Positions 18,027 to 33,287 are shown, counted from the stretch's first letter. The stretch is DNA of 64,000 bases from an uncultured Gilliamella sp. (GCA_945271295.1 CALYPG010000006.1:1-64000), one strand, 5' to 3'. Translations and numbers: made by a program. The notes: generated from the sequence alone by a model not told the origin.

Positions 18027-18097
18027 TAAATGTCTTTTCAATGTTTGTAATTTATTATATAAAATAATAAGTTAAATATTAAACAAAAGGGGGATAA

Positions 18098-19904
<1,807 letters not shown>

Positions 19905-20046
19905 TCAATACAATCTATTAGGTTAATAACATTTATCAGCTAATTATAAATACATTAATATGAGAAATATAAAGTGATAAATAATAAATTAGTCTTGATA
20001 GTCAATACAATATTAATTTAAAAATAGTTAATCAAGCTTGATTATA

Positions 20047-20070
20047 AAAGTGCGAAATCAATCGCACTTT
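20047..20070. terminator. Hairpin terminator between gatY and hisI
   Basis: Nine-bp perfect stem AAAGTGCGA / TCGCACTTT with a 6-base loop, in the gap between convergent gatY and hisI. It is followed by T-rich sequence on the plus strand (CTTCTT) and by TTTTAT on the minus strand. It probably ends the his operon and may serve the sugar operon too. Confidence 0.7.
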
Positions 20071-20081
20071 CTTCTTGATGA

Positions 20082-20701
20082 TTATTTATGTCTGGCTTTT
20101 AAAATACCAATCACATCTTGCAATGACAAATTTTGATCTTGCAGTAATACCAATAAATGGTAAATTAAGTCGGCTGACTCATTTTTTAGCTCTTCTTGAT
20201 CATGAACTGTAGCTGCTAATGCGGTTTCAACGCCTTCTTCACCGACTTTTTGGGCAATTCGTTTGGTGCCATCATGGTATAGTTTAGCCGTATAAGAGGA
20301 TTTTGGATCAGCACTTTTACGTGAAGCAAGTAATTGTTCTAATTCAAATAAGAATCCCCATTCGCTTTTAGTTGAGGTAAAACAGCTATTTGAACCGGTG
20401 TGACAAGTTGGGCCAGTAGGATCGACCAAAATTAGTAGTGTATCATTATCACAATCTGCACCAATATCAATAACATTTAAAAAGTTACCGGAAGTCTCGC
20501 CTTTGGTCCAAAGTCGTTGTTTGGTGCGTGAATAAAAAGTGACTTTCCCACTATCTAATGTTTGGGTTAAGGCATCTTGGTTCATATAACCCAGCATTAA
20601 AACATCACCAGAAACATAATGCTGAATAATAACTGGCATTAAATTATTCACTTTTTGCCAATCAAGTTGTGATAGGTTTAGTGTTGTGACTGAATTTGAA
20701 T

Positions 20702-20708
<7 letters not shown>
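20082..20708 (-). CDS. hisI: Bifunctional phosphoribosyl-AMP cyclohydrolase / phosphoribosyl-ATP pyrophosphatase
   Basis: A 208-residue HisIE protein. The N-terminal cyclohydrolase half has [27 protein letters not shown] and the metal-binding [11 protein letters not shown]. The C-terminal pyrophosphatase half has [13 protein letters not shown] and [13 protein letters not shown]. It does steps 2 and 3 of histidine synthesis. It is the last his gene, overlapping hisF by 7 bases, and length is normal for the fused enteric enzyme. Confidence 0.96.
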
Positions 20709-22802
<2,094 letters not shown>

Positions 22803-23870
22803 CTACAGTACTCCTTTTGAGCTAGGTAACTGATTACTTTCAATTTTAATCGCTTGCTTTAAGGTTCGGGCAAAAGCTTTAAATAGGCTTTCGATTTTAT
22901 GGTGATCATTGTCTCCTTCAGTGGCAATATGCAGTGTTATTGCCATAGCATAACTAATTGAATAGAAGAAATGTTCAACCATTTGCGTGCTCATGTCGCC
23001 CACTTTAGGCGTTGTAAACTGTGCTGAAAATTTGAGGTAAGGCCGACCTGAAATATCCATTGCACATTGGGCTAAACACTCATCCATTGGGATCACTGAG
23101 GCATAACGGGTAATGCCACGTTTATCACCAAGGGCTTTTTTCAAGGCTTCCCCTAAAGCGAGTCCGGTATCTTCGATAGTGTGATGATCGTCGATATGTA
23201 AGTCGCCTTTAACTTGGATATTGAGCTTTATGCCACCATGAGTAGCTATCTGATCTAACATATGGTCAAAAAAGCCAATTCCGGTATTAATTTTGCTACC
23301 ACCTTGGCGGTCAAGCCAAACTTCGACTAGTATTTTAGTTTCTTTGGTATTGCGTTCAACTTTAGCATAACGATCAGTTGTTGTTAAGCGTTGGGCGATT
23401 TCGTTCCAATTTAAACTTTCAGGATCATAATGAAGTCCTTTTATTTGCATATTTTCGGCTAGTTGCATATCAGTAGCTCTATCACCAATAACGTAACTAT
23501 TATCTTTATCCAGTTTACCACTGGTTAAATAAGGTAATACTAATTTGATTTTAGGTTTTCTGCATTCACAATTATCATCCGGAAAGTGTGGGCAAATAAG
23601 TACCTGTTCAAAGTTAACGCCCTGTGATGTAAATATTTGCATCATCAGATTATGTGGACCATCAAAATCTGCTTGCGGATAACTATTTGTACCTAGACCA
23701 TCTTGATTGGTGACCATTACTAATTTATAGCCAGAAGCTTGCAGTTTTAGTAGTGCAGGAATCACATTAGGTTCAAAAGCAAGTTTATCAAAGCGATCAA
23801 CCTGAAAATCGATAGGTGGTTCGGTAATTAAAGTACCATCACGATCAATAAATAAGTATTTCTGTAACAT
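22803..23870 (-). CDS. hisB: Bifunctional histidinol-phosphatase / imidazoleglycerol-phosphate dehydratase
   Basis: A 355-residue fusion as in enterics. Residues 1-~165 are a HAD phosphatase with D9-R-D11 in FIDRDGTL and a zinc loop ([14 protein letters not shown]). The rest is the dehydratase with [17 protein letters not shown] and [17 protein letters not shown]. It does two non-consecutive steps of histidine synthesis. It lies 8 bases after hisC. Confidence 0.97.
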   Translation of the reverse strand: MLQKYLFIDRDGTLITEPPIDFQVDRFDKLAFEPNVIPALLKLQASGYKLVMVTNQDGLGTNSYPQADFDGPHNLMMQIFTSQGVNFEQVLICPHFPDDNCECRKPKIKLVLPYLTSGKLDKDNSYVIGDRATDMQLAENMQIKGLHYDPESLNWNEIAQRLTTTDRYAKVERNTKETKILVEVWLDRQGGSKINTGIGFFDHMLDQIATHGGIKLNIQVKGDLHIDDHHTIEDTGLALGEALKKALGDKRGITRYASVIPMDECLAQCAMDISGRPYLKFSAQFTTPKVGDMSTQMVEHFFYSISYAMAITLHIATEGDNDHHKIESLFKAFARTLKQAIKIESNQLPSSKGVL

Positions 23871-23878
23871 TATCGCTC

Positions 23879-24949
<1,071 letters not shown>

Positions 24950-26248
24950 TTATGCTTGTTTAGCTTTTAAAACTGCTAAACGAAGTGCAACAGCTTGCTT
25001 ATGTGCTGTCAGTTGTTCTGCTTGCGCCATCAATTCAACGGCATTGCCAATGGCTGTTAATCCATCGGGTGATAATTTTTGCACCGTCATGCGTTTTTGG
25101 AAGTCAGCCAGTCCAAGACTTGAATAGGTGGCAGTATATCCATAAGTTGGCAACACATGATTGGTGCCAGAAGCATAATCTCCCGCTGATTCTGGCGACC
25201 AATCGCCTAAAAATATTGAACCGGCACTGTTAATTTTATTGACTAATTCATCTGCATTGCGAGTTTGGATAATTAAATGTTCTGGTCCATAACGATTGCT
25301 GATATTTATACATTGTTCTAAATCTTGAGTGACAATTAAGCGACTTTGTTGTAGCGCTTTTTGTGCAATATCTCGTCTTGATAATTGTGCTAATTGATTA
25401 TCAACCTCAACAGCGACGGCTTTAGCCATCTTTTCATCTGGCGTGAGTAAAACAACTTGTGAATCTGGTCCATGTTCTGCCTGAGATAATAAATCAGCGG
25501 CTATAAATGCAGGATTAGCCGAACTGTCAGCAATCACCAGCACTTCAGAAGGGCCGGCCGGCATATCAATTGCCGCGCCATCAAGGCGTTGACTAACTTG
25601 GCGTTTAGCTTCAGTAACGTAAGCATTACCTGGACCAAAAATCTTATCCACTTTAGGTACTGACTCAGTGCCCAGTGCCATCGCCGCTATAGCTTGAGCA
25701 CCACCAAGTTGATAAATTTTCGTTACCCCGCAAAGTTCAGCGGCATATAGAATTTCGTCAGCAATTGGTGGGGGTGAACATAAAATGATTTTACGACAAC
25801 CAGCAATTTTTGCTGGTGTGGCTAGCATTAATACCGTTGAGAATAGTGGGGCAGAACCACCAGGAATATACAGACCTACAGAATCAATGGGTCGGGTCAC
25901 TAGCTGACATTGTATACCGGGCATTGTTTCCACGGTAATAGTTTGTTTAACTTGTGCTTGATGAAATTTTTCAATATTAGCAACCGCTAATTGCATTGCT
26001 TGTTTTAATTTAGCATCAACACGACTTGTGGCTAATTTAATTTCTTGTTGGGTAAGTTTGATTTGTTTGATTTGTACTTTATCAAATTTGTTGCTAAAGG
26101 CTTTTAAGGCTTCATCACCATTTTGTTTTACTTGGGCTAAAATATCTGACACCGCTTGACTAATTGAATCTGATGCCGCCACAGCCGGACGAGTTAATAA
26201 TTTTGCTTGCTGTTGATCATTACAATGTTGCCAATAAGAAAGTTGCAT
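24950..26248 (-). CDS. hisD: Histidinol dehydrogenase
   Basis: A 432-residue zinc enzyme that oxidises histidinol to histidine in two NAD-dependent steps. It has [47 protein letters not shown] and AEHGPDSQV, all signature blocks. It ends at a normal length, 4 bases downstream of hisG. No anomalies seen. Confidence 0.97.
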   Translation of the reverse strand: MQLSYWQHCNDQQQAKLLTRPAVAASDSISQAVSDILAQVKQNGDEALKAFSNKFDKVQIKQIKLTQQEIKLATSRVDAKLKQAMQLAVANIEKFHQAQVKQTITVETMPGIQCQLVTRPIDSVGLYIPGGSAPLFSTVLMLATPAKIAGCRKIILCSPPPIADEILYAAELCGVTKIYQLGGAQAIAAMALGTESVPKVDKIFGPGNAYVTEAKRQVSQRLDGAAIDMPAGPSEVLVIADSSANPAFIAADLLSQAEHGPDSQVVLLTPDEKMAKAVAVEVDNQLAQLSRRDIAQKALQQSRLIVTQDLEQCINISNRYGPEHLIIQTRNADELVNKINSAGSIFLGDWSPESAGDYASGTNHVLPTYGYTATYSSLGLADFQKRMTVQKLSPDGLTAIGNAVELMAQAEQLTAHKQAVALRLAVLKAKQA

Positions 26249-26252
26249 ATTA

Positions 26253-27152
26253 TTACTCCATCATTTTTTCGATTGGTAGTACTAAAATTGAGCTAGCGCC
26301 CAGTGCTTTTAGTTTTTCCATGGTTTCCCAAAACAGGGATTCACTGCTAACCATATGTAGAGCAACTCTATTTTGTTCACCGGTTAATGGCAAAATGGTT
26401 GGGTTTTCTGCACCAGGTAAAAGGGCAACAACTTCATCTAATACTGCTGTTGGCGCATGTAACATAATATATTTGGATTCTCGTGCCTGGATAACCCCTT
26501 GCATACGCGTCATCACTTTATCAATTAATGCTTGTTTTGCAGAGTTCATTTCACCTTGACGTTGAATTAAACAGGCTTTTGATTTATAAATCACCTCGAC
26601 CTCTTGCAGACCATTGGCTTCTAAAGTTGCCCCGCTAGACACTAAATCACAAATTACATCAGCCAGCCCCGCTCTTGGTGCTACCTCAACCGAACCGTTA
26701 AGTAAACAGGTTTTAAATGTCACATTATATTGAGCTAAATAGCGACGAAGTAGGTGAGGGTAAGTGGTGGCGATACGTAGGTTATTGAGGCATTCAGGGC
26801 CGGTATACTCAAAATCACGTGGTGCAGCAATGGATAGCCGGCAACCGCCAAAGTCTAAACGGCGTAGTTTTTTATATTGAGGATTTTCCCCTTCAGCTTG
26901 TCTATCGAGGACTTCCTCTTCTAAAACATTTTCACCCACAATACCAATATCAACAACGCCATCAATAACTAAACCAGGAATGTCATCATCACGAACACGT
27001 AAAATATCAATAGGCATATTTTCAGCAAAAGCAATTAAACGTTGTTCTTGAAGATTGATTTTAATACCACATTGAGCCAGTAATTTTTTTGACTCATCAC
27101 TTAAACGACCAGATTTTTGCATAGCAATGCGTAAACGTGAATTATCCAACAT
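26253..27152 (-). CDS. hisG: ATP phosphoribosyltransferase (long form)
   Basis: A 299-residue enzyme that commits PRPP and ATP to histidine synthesis. I start at 27152 ([17 protein letters not shown]) with GGAGAA upstream; an upstream in-frame ATG at 27251 lies across the attenuator and is not the start. Blocks include [12 protein letters not shown] and [19 protein letters not shown]. The C-terminal ~75 residues are the histidine-binding feedback domain of the long form. First structural gene of the operon, controlled by the leader upstream. Confidence 0.96.
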   Translation of the reverse strand: MLDNSRLRIAMQKSGRLSDESKKLLAQCGIKINLQEQRLIAFAENMPIDILRVRDDDIPGLVIDGVVDIGIVGENVLEEEVLDRQAEGENPQYKKLRRLDFGGCRLSIAAPRDFEYTGPECLNNLRIATTYPHLLRRYLAQYNVTFKTCLLNGSVEVAPRAGLADVICDLVSSGATLEANGLQEVEVIYKSKACLIQRQGEMNSAKQALIDKVMTRMQGVIQARESKYIMLHAPTAVLDEVVALLPGAENPTILPLTGEQNRVALHMVSSESLFWETMEKLKALGASSILVLPIEKMME

Positions 27153-27195
27153 ATTATTCTCCAACTTATCCAAAAAATGTATAAACCACAAACAA

Positions 27196-27229
27196 AAAAC
27201 CCTCGGAAGCTTGACCTTCCGAGGGTTTT
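27196..27229 (-). terminator. his operon attenuator (rho-independent terminator)
   Basis: Perfect 14-bp stem (AAAACCCTCGGAAG / CTTCCGAGGGTTTT) with a 6-base loop and a T-run on the minus strand. It lies between the His-rich leader peptide and hisG. This is the position and form of the enteric his attenuator: ribosomes stalled on His codons should favour an alternative fold and let transcription continue. Confidence 0.92.
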
Positions 27230-27294
27230 CTATTTGCTTTCGCGTTATCACCGGAAGATCAAATGTCTTCCAGCACCAAACGCCCGAAGACTAT

Positions 27295-27348
27295 TCAGGG
27301 ATGATGATGGTGATGATGTTTAATAACTGAAACGCAAAAACAATTCAT
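27295..27348 (-). CDS. hisL: his operon leader peptide with six consecutive histidines
   Basis: A 17-codon minus-strand ORF, MNCFCVSVIK followed by six His codons (CAT CAT CAC CAT CAT CAT), then CCC TGA. The stop is 65 bases upstream of the attenuator stem. E. coli HisL has seven His in a similar place. Shortage of charged tRNA-His would stall the ribosome on this run and release attenuation of the his operon. The peptide itself probably has no other role. It is too short for normal gene finding. Confidence 0.92.
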   Translation of the reverse strand: MNCFCVSVIKHHHHHHP

Positions 27349-27552
27349 AAAATACAAACCATTAATTAAATATAAACACAAACTAGTGAACAAAATATAA
27401 CAGAAATTGATTACTCGCAACTCTTTTTTTATTATTAGTTAAAAATTCACCTAAATATTTGTAATAACGTTAATTTAAAATATTTAAGAAGGTATTGGTT
27501 ATTTGAATACAATATCAATGTAATAATTAAATAATACCGATTATCGCATTAA

Positions 27553-27945
27553 TTAAATAATTGCTTTCAATTGGTGATTAACTTTATATCGACAGTAGGG
27601 CTCGATTTTTTCGATGAATACTGATAGATTTTGTGGGGTAAAACTGCTTTTTATAAAATAGCAACCCTCTCCCGTAATCTTATAAAATTCAAGAATTTCT
27701 TGGAAAGATTTAACGATTTTTTCAAATAATTCAAATTGGTTTGAATTCATAAAAATAGTAATAAATTGGGTATATTCTGTTTTTTCCTTAATTGTGAACT
27801 TTTCAATAACATTATTTGCTTGCAGTTCATATACTCGCTGTCCAACGGCTTGTCCAGATAAAAATACTTTGTTGCCAATCTCTTTCCATGATTGGCGGCT
27901 GTTAATTTTGAGTTGATCTAAAATAGCGCGATCTTTTTTATCCAT
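27553..27945 (-). CDS. Lrp/AsnC-family regulator
   Basis: A 130-residue protein. The N-terminal helix-turn-helix begins MDKKDRAILDQLKINSRQSWKEIG and is typical of AsnC-type regulators. The C-terminal part is a short ligand-sensing RAM-like domain, with GEGCYFIKSSF instead of the usual glycine-rich motif, so the ligand may differ. At 130 residues it is slightly shorter than typical Lrp. It is divergent from the isochorismatase-like gene 109 bases away and likely controls it. The ligand is unknown. Confidence 0.82.
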   Translation of the reverse strand: MDKKDRAILDQLKINSRQSWKEIGNKVFLSGQAVGQRVYELQANNVIEKFTIKEKTEYTQFITIFMNSNQFELFEKIVKSFQEILEFYKITGEGCYFIKSSFTPQNLSVFIEKIEPYCRYKVNHQLKAII

Positions 27946-28054
27946 ATTATTTCACCATGAAAGCAAGTAATAAAGATTGCTTTCAATTGACTATGTTAGT
28001 GATTGCATGATTATCGCATAATTATAAATAGAAGCCTAACGCAAGGAAAATCAA

Positions 28055-28600
28055 ATGAAACAAGCCCTAATTATTATTGATGTGCAAAACGACTATTTCC
28101 CTAATGGAAAATATAGTTTAACTAATAGCGAAGTAGCATTACAAAATACCTTAAAATTGCAACAATATTTTCGTGTAAAACGCTTACCGATTTACTATAT
28201 TCAACATATCAAATCCGATCCTAATGCAAATTTTTTTGTTAAAGGCAGTCATGGCGCTAAAATTCACCGTAGCTTATTACCTATTTACCCACACGAATAT
28301 ATTATCCCTAAAGCCTTTCCCAATAGTTTTTACCAAACTGAATTACAACCAAAATTACAACAGGAAAACATCGAACAACTGGTCATTTGTGGCATGATGA
28401 GTCATATGTGTGTTGATTCAACTACCCGCATGGCAGGTGAACTAAATTATCAACCAATACTAATTCATGACGCCTGTGCAACTTGCGATCTACAGTTTAA
28501 CGATATAATTATTCCTGCTCAAACAGTACATGACAGTTTTATGTCTGCTCTAATGAATTTCGCAAAAATTGTTAGTTGCCAAGCGTTAATTACTAACTAA
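28055..28600 (+). CDS. Isochorismatase-family cysteine hydrolase
   Basis: A 181-residue alpha/beta hydrolase of the isochorismatase/nicotinamidase superfamily. D9 in LIIIDVQNDYF is the first catalytic residue, a lysine is expected in the IIPKAFPNSF block, and the nucleophile is the cysteine in GMMSHMCVDSTTR. The family hydrolyses small amides or vinyl ethers; the substrate is not evident. AAGGAAA precedes the ATG. It pairs with the divergent AsnC-type regulator, which suggests induction by a small metabolite. Confidence 0.87.
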   Translation: MKQALIIIDVQNDYFPNGKYSLTNSEVALQNTLKLQQYFRVKRLPIYYIQHIKSDPNANFFVKGSHGAKIHRSLLPIYPHEYIIPKAFPNSFYQTELQPKLQQENIEQLVICGMMSHMCVDSTTRMAGELNYQPILIHDACATCDLQFNDIIIPAQTVHDSFMSALMNFAKIVSCQALITN

Positions 28601-28720
28601 AAGAAACACCCAAACTACACTTATTTTTTCTTTAAAAAATTAGTTTAGATAATTGATAAATTAGCAGTATTGCGATGGATAAAATATACTCTTAAATCAA
28701 AATAATAGCTCAATCTAAAA

Positions 28721-29131
28721 TCATTGGCATATTAATTTAGCTTCACTATTAGTCTGATAAGCAGTACAAGTTTTAACATTTTCAATAGCTTTGTTAAGTC
28801 GAATTAAACCATTAGCATAAATACAACTAATAAAAACAGTTTCTTTATTGCTATCTAACCATTTCCATGTGGGAGGATTATCATCTTCATTATAAGGTTT
28901 TAATTCTGACTTCTGATTAGGATGTCCACTATATAATGCAATTCCATTAGTATAAATAGGGATGTTATCACTAAGGAGCAGCGAAAAATCATCCAGAGGG
29001 GTTACAGATATGTTTTGAATACCTTGCACATTTATTGATAGTGGGCATAGGATAGTTTTTTTTTGAGCGTAACATAGTGGTGTTGCTAGTAATAAAAAAT
29101 AAACTAATAACAACCTTATTTTATTAAACAT
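28721..29131 (-). CDS. Small secreted protein resembling the STY0301 family
   Basis: A 136-residue protein with a Sec signal (LLLVYFLLLATPLCYAQ). The mature part has cysteines in ILCPLSI, FISCIYANG, VKTCTAY and LICQ. The pattern of an early cysteine, then an FISCIYANGLIRL-like strand and a terminal cysteine resembles STY0301-family periplasmic proteins, sometimes found near secretion cargo. I hold this family call loosely. It stands alone between a hydrolase and an autotransporter, on the opposite strand to both. A periplasmic immunity role is possible but unproven. Confidence 0.6.
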   Translation of the reverse strand: MFNKIRLLLVYFLLLATPLCYAQKKTILCPLSINVQGIQNISVTPLDDFSLLLSDNIPIYTNGIALYSGHPNQKSELKPYNEDDNPPTWKWLDSNKETVFISCIYANGLIRLNKAIENVKTCTAYQTNSEAKLICQ

Positions 29132-29616
29132 AATATTCTCCTATATTATTTAATTAATAAGATGGTATCAGAATTATGACAAGAATCTAGATAATATCCA
29201 TTAGTATTCTTTCCCTGGCTACTAAAAATTATAAATATCCGCCTTTTAAAAAACTCACGGTCTTTAAATTTTGTATTAGGGTTTCACTGCCGGTAAATAT
29301 ATTGCCCACAAACGGTAAACTACATTGAGTTGAGTAATATTAGACGGTATAGACTCCTGAATAAATTTTACAGGCAGGCGATATTGTGATTAAAGCTAAA
29401 GATAGCAACAGTAGTGGCACAATTCAATTGTGGATATAACGAGTCCAATTAGAAGCCAATTTCATGTTATAAGCGTACTAATCAAAATAGTACCGCAGTG
29501 AATTAAATAGCCTTAAAGGCAATGTCAGTTTAGAGGTTCGAGTTGATATGCGTATTGAATATCATTTGCTTTATGTTAAGCTATTTAAGATTTTAGGGAT
29601 AAATGGGAAGAAAACA
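29132..29616. other. 485-base gap upstream of the autotransporter, with a possible decayed reading frame
   Basis: No intact gene. Around 29376-29440 the plus strand reads AGDIVIKAKDSNSSGTIQL before a stop, and just before 29548 it reads KGNVSLEVRVD in another stretch. These phrases resemble beta-helix repeats of haemagglutinin/CdiA-type exoproteins and may be decayed adhesin sequence. The autotransporter promoter should also lie here. Evidence is weak. Confidence 0.3.
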
Positions 29617-31605
29617 ATGAAAAACAAATTAATCGTTGGCCTAGCTTTTGCTACACCGCTCACGGCTATGGCATTGGAGTTACAAGGCAATCAGACTTAT
29701 ACAGATGAGATAAATATTCCTGTTACTCATAATTGGAGTGAAGTTGATGGAATAGGAACAGGATATTCAGGTATTGAAATACATGAAAACAGTAATACTA
29801 CTTTTGCAAAAAATGTCACCATCATAGAATCGAATGGAAACAACAATAATGATTTTCTTCACGGCATTAGAGTATGGGCCATTACAGGTTCCTCATCTAC
29901 TATTTTTAATGGTGATCTTAATATTCATCTACATGGTAGTGATTCTATTGGTATCGATATGGGAGCACCTAATAGTTCAATTATAGTTAATGGAAAAACT
30001 ACTTTAAATGTTGATGATAGTGAATATTCATATGCCCTTGATATAGATGACGGCAGCTTAACTTTGAATGGTGAATCATTAATTAACGGCAAAATTATGG
30101 TGATGGCGGGAGGAAATCTAAAAATTAATAATCAATCAATAATCAATGGTGATATAGAAGCCTATGATGGTGGAGTAATTGAATTACATTTGCAACCTGG
30201 CTCAAAAATAATAGGATCTATACATAGTAATGCCGACCCTGATTACCCAGATGATGATGCTGGTACCCTTATAATGGATCTTGCTAAAAATGCATCTTGG
30301 GATATTACTAGTAACGATTCTTATATTACTCAGTTATCAGGACAGGGAAATATAAGATTTATTAACGATAACCTTAATATTACTTATGCTAATCATACTA
30401 ATAATTTTGGCCAGTTAATTATTGAAAATTTGAAAGGTGGTTCTAATTTCGACCTACGTAGCAACATTGTAACCGGACAAAGTGATAAAATTGTTGTTAC
30501 AAATTCAGCAGAAGGAACACATATAATTAATCTGACTAATAATGGCGCTTCTAATACTTCCGGTGAAGAAAAATTAACCTTAGTTGAAATTGATGATAAT
30601 GCTGCCAATACTGCTGTTTTTAAAATTAATCATGATGTTGATTATGGTGGTTATCGCTATAATTTGAATAAAGACGGCAATAATTGGGTTTTAAGGAGTA
30701 ATTCTCTTTCATCATCAGCCATGGCTAGTGCCGGGTTCCTTAATGGTAACTACTTGATGAGTTATGTGGAAACGCAAACACTGTTAAAACGTTTAGGTGA
30801 TATGCGTAATAGTGGTGAATTTGGTGATGTGTGGTTGCGTGGTTTTTCTGGTAAATTGGATTCGTTTGCCGGTGGCAAATTAAGTAAATTCGATATGAGT
30901 TATCATGGTTTCCAATTTGGTGCCGATAAACAGTTAGCTGACTATTCACCTTTTGTCGTTGGGGCTTTTGTTGGTCAAACTTATGGTGATCCTAACTACC
31001 GCAAAGGCGATGGCTCATTACGTTCATTTAATGCCGGCCTTTATACCTCTTATTTTGATTATACTGGATTATACGTTGATGTTGTGGGTAAATATGCTCG
31101 TCAACGCAATCATTTTAAAGTTAGGGACACTGCCAATAACCGAGTCCAAGGTAATGGTCATACCAATGGTTTAGGTCTATCCATGGAATTAGGTAAAAAA
31201 TATATGTTCCAACGTTTTTATATTGAACCACAAACACAATTATCGTACAGCCACCAAAATGGTACATCGATAAATGCAACTAACGGTTTGCGAGTCAAAT
31301 TAGGCAACTATAATTCACTTATTGGCCGGGCGTCGGCTTTATTTGGTTATGAAATTCGTAACGAAAATAATAACATCAACCTGTATGCTAAAACCGGGAT
31401 TGTAAGGGAATTTAATGGTGACACTTATTATAAATTAAACAATAATAAAGAGAGCCACTCATTTAAAGGTAACTGGTGGAATAATGGCTTGGGTGTAAGT
31501 GCAAACATCAATCACCAACATACTATTTATTTTGATTTAGAAAGTTCACCAGGGCATAAATTTGATTTATTACAAGTTAATGGTGGTTATCGATATTCAT
31601 TCTAA
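29617..31605 (+). CDS. Autotransporter (type Va) with pertactin-like passenger
   Basis: A 662-residue protein. I choose ATG 29617 (MKNKLIVGLAFATPLTAMALE), which gives a clean signal peptide and has GGGAAG upstream. The ORF extends to 29548, but that adds a 23-residue tail before the signal. Residues ~25-400 are Asn/Gly/Ser-rich beta-helix passenger. Residues ~400-662 form the beta-barrel translocator (GDVWLRGFSGK, then FQFGADKQL), ending in YRYSF with the terminal phenylalanine needed for BAM insertion. No protease motif is seen, so adhesin or surface structure is the likely role. Orphan immunity genes follow it. Confidence 0.88.
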   Translation: MKNKLIVGLAFATPLTAMALELQGNQTYTDEINIPVTHNWSEVDGIGTGYSGIEIHENSNTTFAKNVTIIESNGNNNNDFLHGIRVWAITGSSSTIFNGDLNIHLHGSDSIGIDMGAPNSSIIVNGKTTLNVDDSEYSYALDIDDGSLTLNGESLINGKIMVMAGGNLKINNQSIINGDIEAYDGGVIELHLQPGSKIIGSIHSNADPDYPDDDAGTLIMDLAKNASWDITSNDSYITQLSGQGNIRFINDNLNITYANHTNNFGQLIIENLKGGSNFDLRSNIVTGQSDKIVVTNSAEGTHIINLTNNGASNTSGEEKLTLVEIDDNAANTAVFKINHDVDYGGYRYNLNKDGNNWVLRSNSLSSSAMASAGFLNGNYLMSYVETQTLLKRLGDMRNSGEFGDVWLRGFSGKLDSFAGGKLSKFDMSYHGFQFGADKQLADYSPFVVGAFVGQTYGDPNYRKGDGSLRSFNAGLYTSYFDYTGLYVDVVGKYARQRNHFKVRDTANNRVQGNGHTNGLGLSMELGKKYMFQRFYIEPQTQLSYSHQNGTSINATNGLRVKLGNYNSLIGRASALFGYEIRNENNNINLYAKTGIVREFNGDTYYKLNNNKESHSFKGNWWNNGLGVSANINHQHTIYFDLESSPGHKFDLLQVNGGYRYSF

Positions 31606-31875
31606 TATATTACTCATAAAGAATTATCTTATTAATTTGATAATATTGCATTAAATATACACTTGCATATAGTTTAGGATGTATAGGCACAATCAATAGA
31701 TAGTTGTTTAAATTCAAGACTAAATTTGTTGATCATGATGATTCTCCTAGGATTTTTTATTTATACCATAGGAGAAGCTTCAGGTTTATTTTGGGTGAGG
31801 ATCATCGTAATTATTAAGGAGTAAAAGTTATTGTAGATAGTAACTCGCTTAATCCTAAATCATTAAGGTAACAAA
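31606..31875. other. Gap after the autotransporter with an imperfect inverted repeat
   Basis: 270 bases without an intact gene. An inverted repeat, TCTCCTAGG ... CCATAGGAGA at about 31742-31773, could form a hairpin with an AT-rich loop. It is not followed by a clear T-run, so terminator function is uncertain. Confidence 0.3.
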
Positions 31876-32140
31876 ATGATCGAATATTACGGTTGGATAT
31901 CCGTGAATGATTCAGTCCCTCAAAAAACAAATGAAACAGCATTGCATTAGCATAATCAATAATGCCAAAAAAGGGCGGGGGAGATGGATTTTCATCTGAT
32001 CTGCCTAATTTGAGGATTTTGCTATAGTGTATGTGAACCAAGGCAGCGTTGGGTTCATGGTGAACGCTGATCTACAAAACTATCGAGGATATTACGAGAT
32101 AGAACATATTGCTAAACTCCCCAATTTAGGGCAAAAAACT
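31876..32140 (+). pseudogene. Decayed Imm7-like immunity gene
   Basis: ATG 31876 opens MIEYYGWISVNDS, very like the MxEYHGW start of Imm7 proteins, after an AGGTAACAAA leader. The frame then breaks. Related coding text continues in other frames: KKGGGDGFSSDLPNLRILL around 31970-32020, then YVNQGSVGFMVNADLQNYRGYYE around 32030-32105. At least two indels are needed to rejoin them. Antisense and partial ORFs here are by-products. This is an immunity gene without a toxin partner, losing function. Confidence 0.5.
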
Positions 32141-32230
32141 ATATCTCAAAGCTGTAAGGTTATCGTCATAATAACAAATCGTTTGTATAAGGCTCTAAAT
32201 TCAGCCGTAAACAAATAATTAGAGGCATTT

Positions 32231-32620
32231 GTGAGTATTAATTTAAATCATCCCATCAAAATCATTTTTGATGAGATAGAAATAGATCATTATTTACCAT
32301 CAATTAAATTTAAAATTGATCTCCATCTAAAGCAGTTTACTCATTTTTTAGCATACAGTGGTGAAATTTGGATTGATTGTAACAATTGGGATCAGTTTTC
32401 CAAAGCGTTATCCGAAGGAGGTGATGCCATATTAAATGATATGGATAATAGTTTTTTTATACATATAATAAAAACTAATGGCTCGATAGTATTTACATGG
32501 TCAATTAACAGACAAGATCCAGATGGAAATGTTATGAGTGCAGGCTATAGCAGTAACATTACTGATGATGCATACGCGGTCATCAGAAATGAGTTTATTG
32601 ATTATCCTAAGTGGTGGTAA
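32231..32620 (+). CDS. Orphan small protein, candidate immunity protein
   Basis: A 129-residue cytoplasmic protein starting at GTG 32231 with AGAGG 6 bases upstream. It has a beta-rich look (FLAYSGEIWIDCNNWDQF, then SIVFTWSINRQDPDG) and ends DYPKWW. I do not recognise the family with confidence. It sits between an Imm7-like remnant and other small proteins including a CdiI homologue, with no toxin alongside. Orphan immunity is the best reading from context. Confidence 0.5.
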   Translation: MSINLNHPIKIIFDEIEIDHYLPSIKFKIDLHLKQFTHFLAYSGEIWIDCNNWDQFSKALSEGGDAILNDMDNSFFIHIIKTNGSIVFTWSINRQDPDGNVMSAGYSSNITDDAYAVIRNEFIDYPKWW

Positions 32621-32750
32621 GTAAAAAGATCCATTCGCTTAAATTGTAGGATTTTTTTATTACTTTTATTTAGAGAAAAAATAATTAACCAACGGATAAC
32701 AACAGTAATTCTGTCAATAATTTGATTTTATGTAAAAAATAGGGAATGTT

Positions 32751-33227
32751 ATGTCAAATGATGTATATGGTTATATATTACCTGATCCAAATACAGACTA
32801 TAAATTAACATTGGAACGTTACCTACAAACATGTTCCCTTAATATTCGGCAAATTGAACAAAGCGAATTATTTGACTATCCAACATATTTAATACCACAT
32901 ACAGAGTCTTTTATATTCGATATTAGTGATGGTCCAAATTCTATTAATGCTACTTATTTAATTGATTATGACCAATATGCACCAGATACAGATATTGGTT
33001 TTCCGGCTGATCCTAAAGCACGACTAGATATACTGATCAATACATTGATTGATATGATCAAAATTACTAATACATCCAAAATGGTGGTATCCATGACTGA
33101 ATGTAATCAAATAGAAACGATAAGAAGAATAAAATTCTCTGATATGCGAAAAGTTATTCATGCTGATTTCAAGGCGTATCAAGGCCCACCAAATACACTT
33201 TATGAAATCATACTATGCAGGTTTTAA
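32751..33227 (+). CDS. Unknown small cytoplasmic protein in the immunity cluster
   Basis: A 158-residue acidic protein beginning MSNDVYGYILPDPN, with GGAATGTT upstream of the ATG. No signal peptide, membrane segment or known motif. Its opening resembles that of the short ORF at 33288 (MNNYIFGYLAG), so the two may be an intact gene and a truncated relative. Context suggests an orphan immunity protein; function is not shown. Confidence 0.5.
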   Translation: MSNDVYGYILPDPNTDYKLTLERYLQTCSLNIRQIEQSELFDYPTYLIPHTESFIFDISDGPNSINATYLIDYDQYAPDTDIGFPADPKARLDILINTLIDMIKITNTSKMVVSMTECNQIETIRRIKFSDMRKVIHADFKAYQGPPNTLYEIILCRF

Positions 33228-33287
33228 AAGCTAAGTGAAAATCGAGTTGGTAAAAGACTTGATAAGGTGTAAGTTAAGGACAATTAA

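Noticed and set aside
27153..27251. 33-residue N-terminal extension of HisG
   Set aside because: It would run through the attenuator hairpin; start at 27152 matches the family N-terminus and has a ribosome site.
31814..32041. 75-codon minus-strand ORF, at first sight a transposase or phage remnant
   Set aside because: It is the antisense reading of the Imm7-like remnant; no transposase motif.
32027..32218. 63-codon ORF as an independent gene
   Set aside because: Its first half continues the Imm7-like remnant in a shifted frame and it has no ribosome site of its own; treated as part of the pseudogene.
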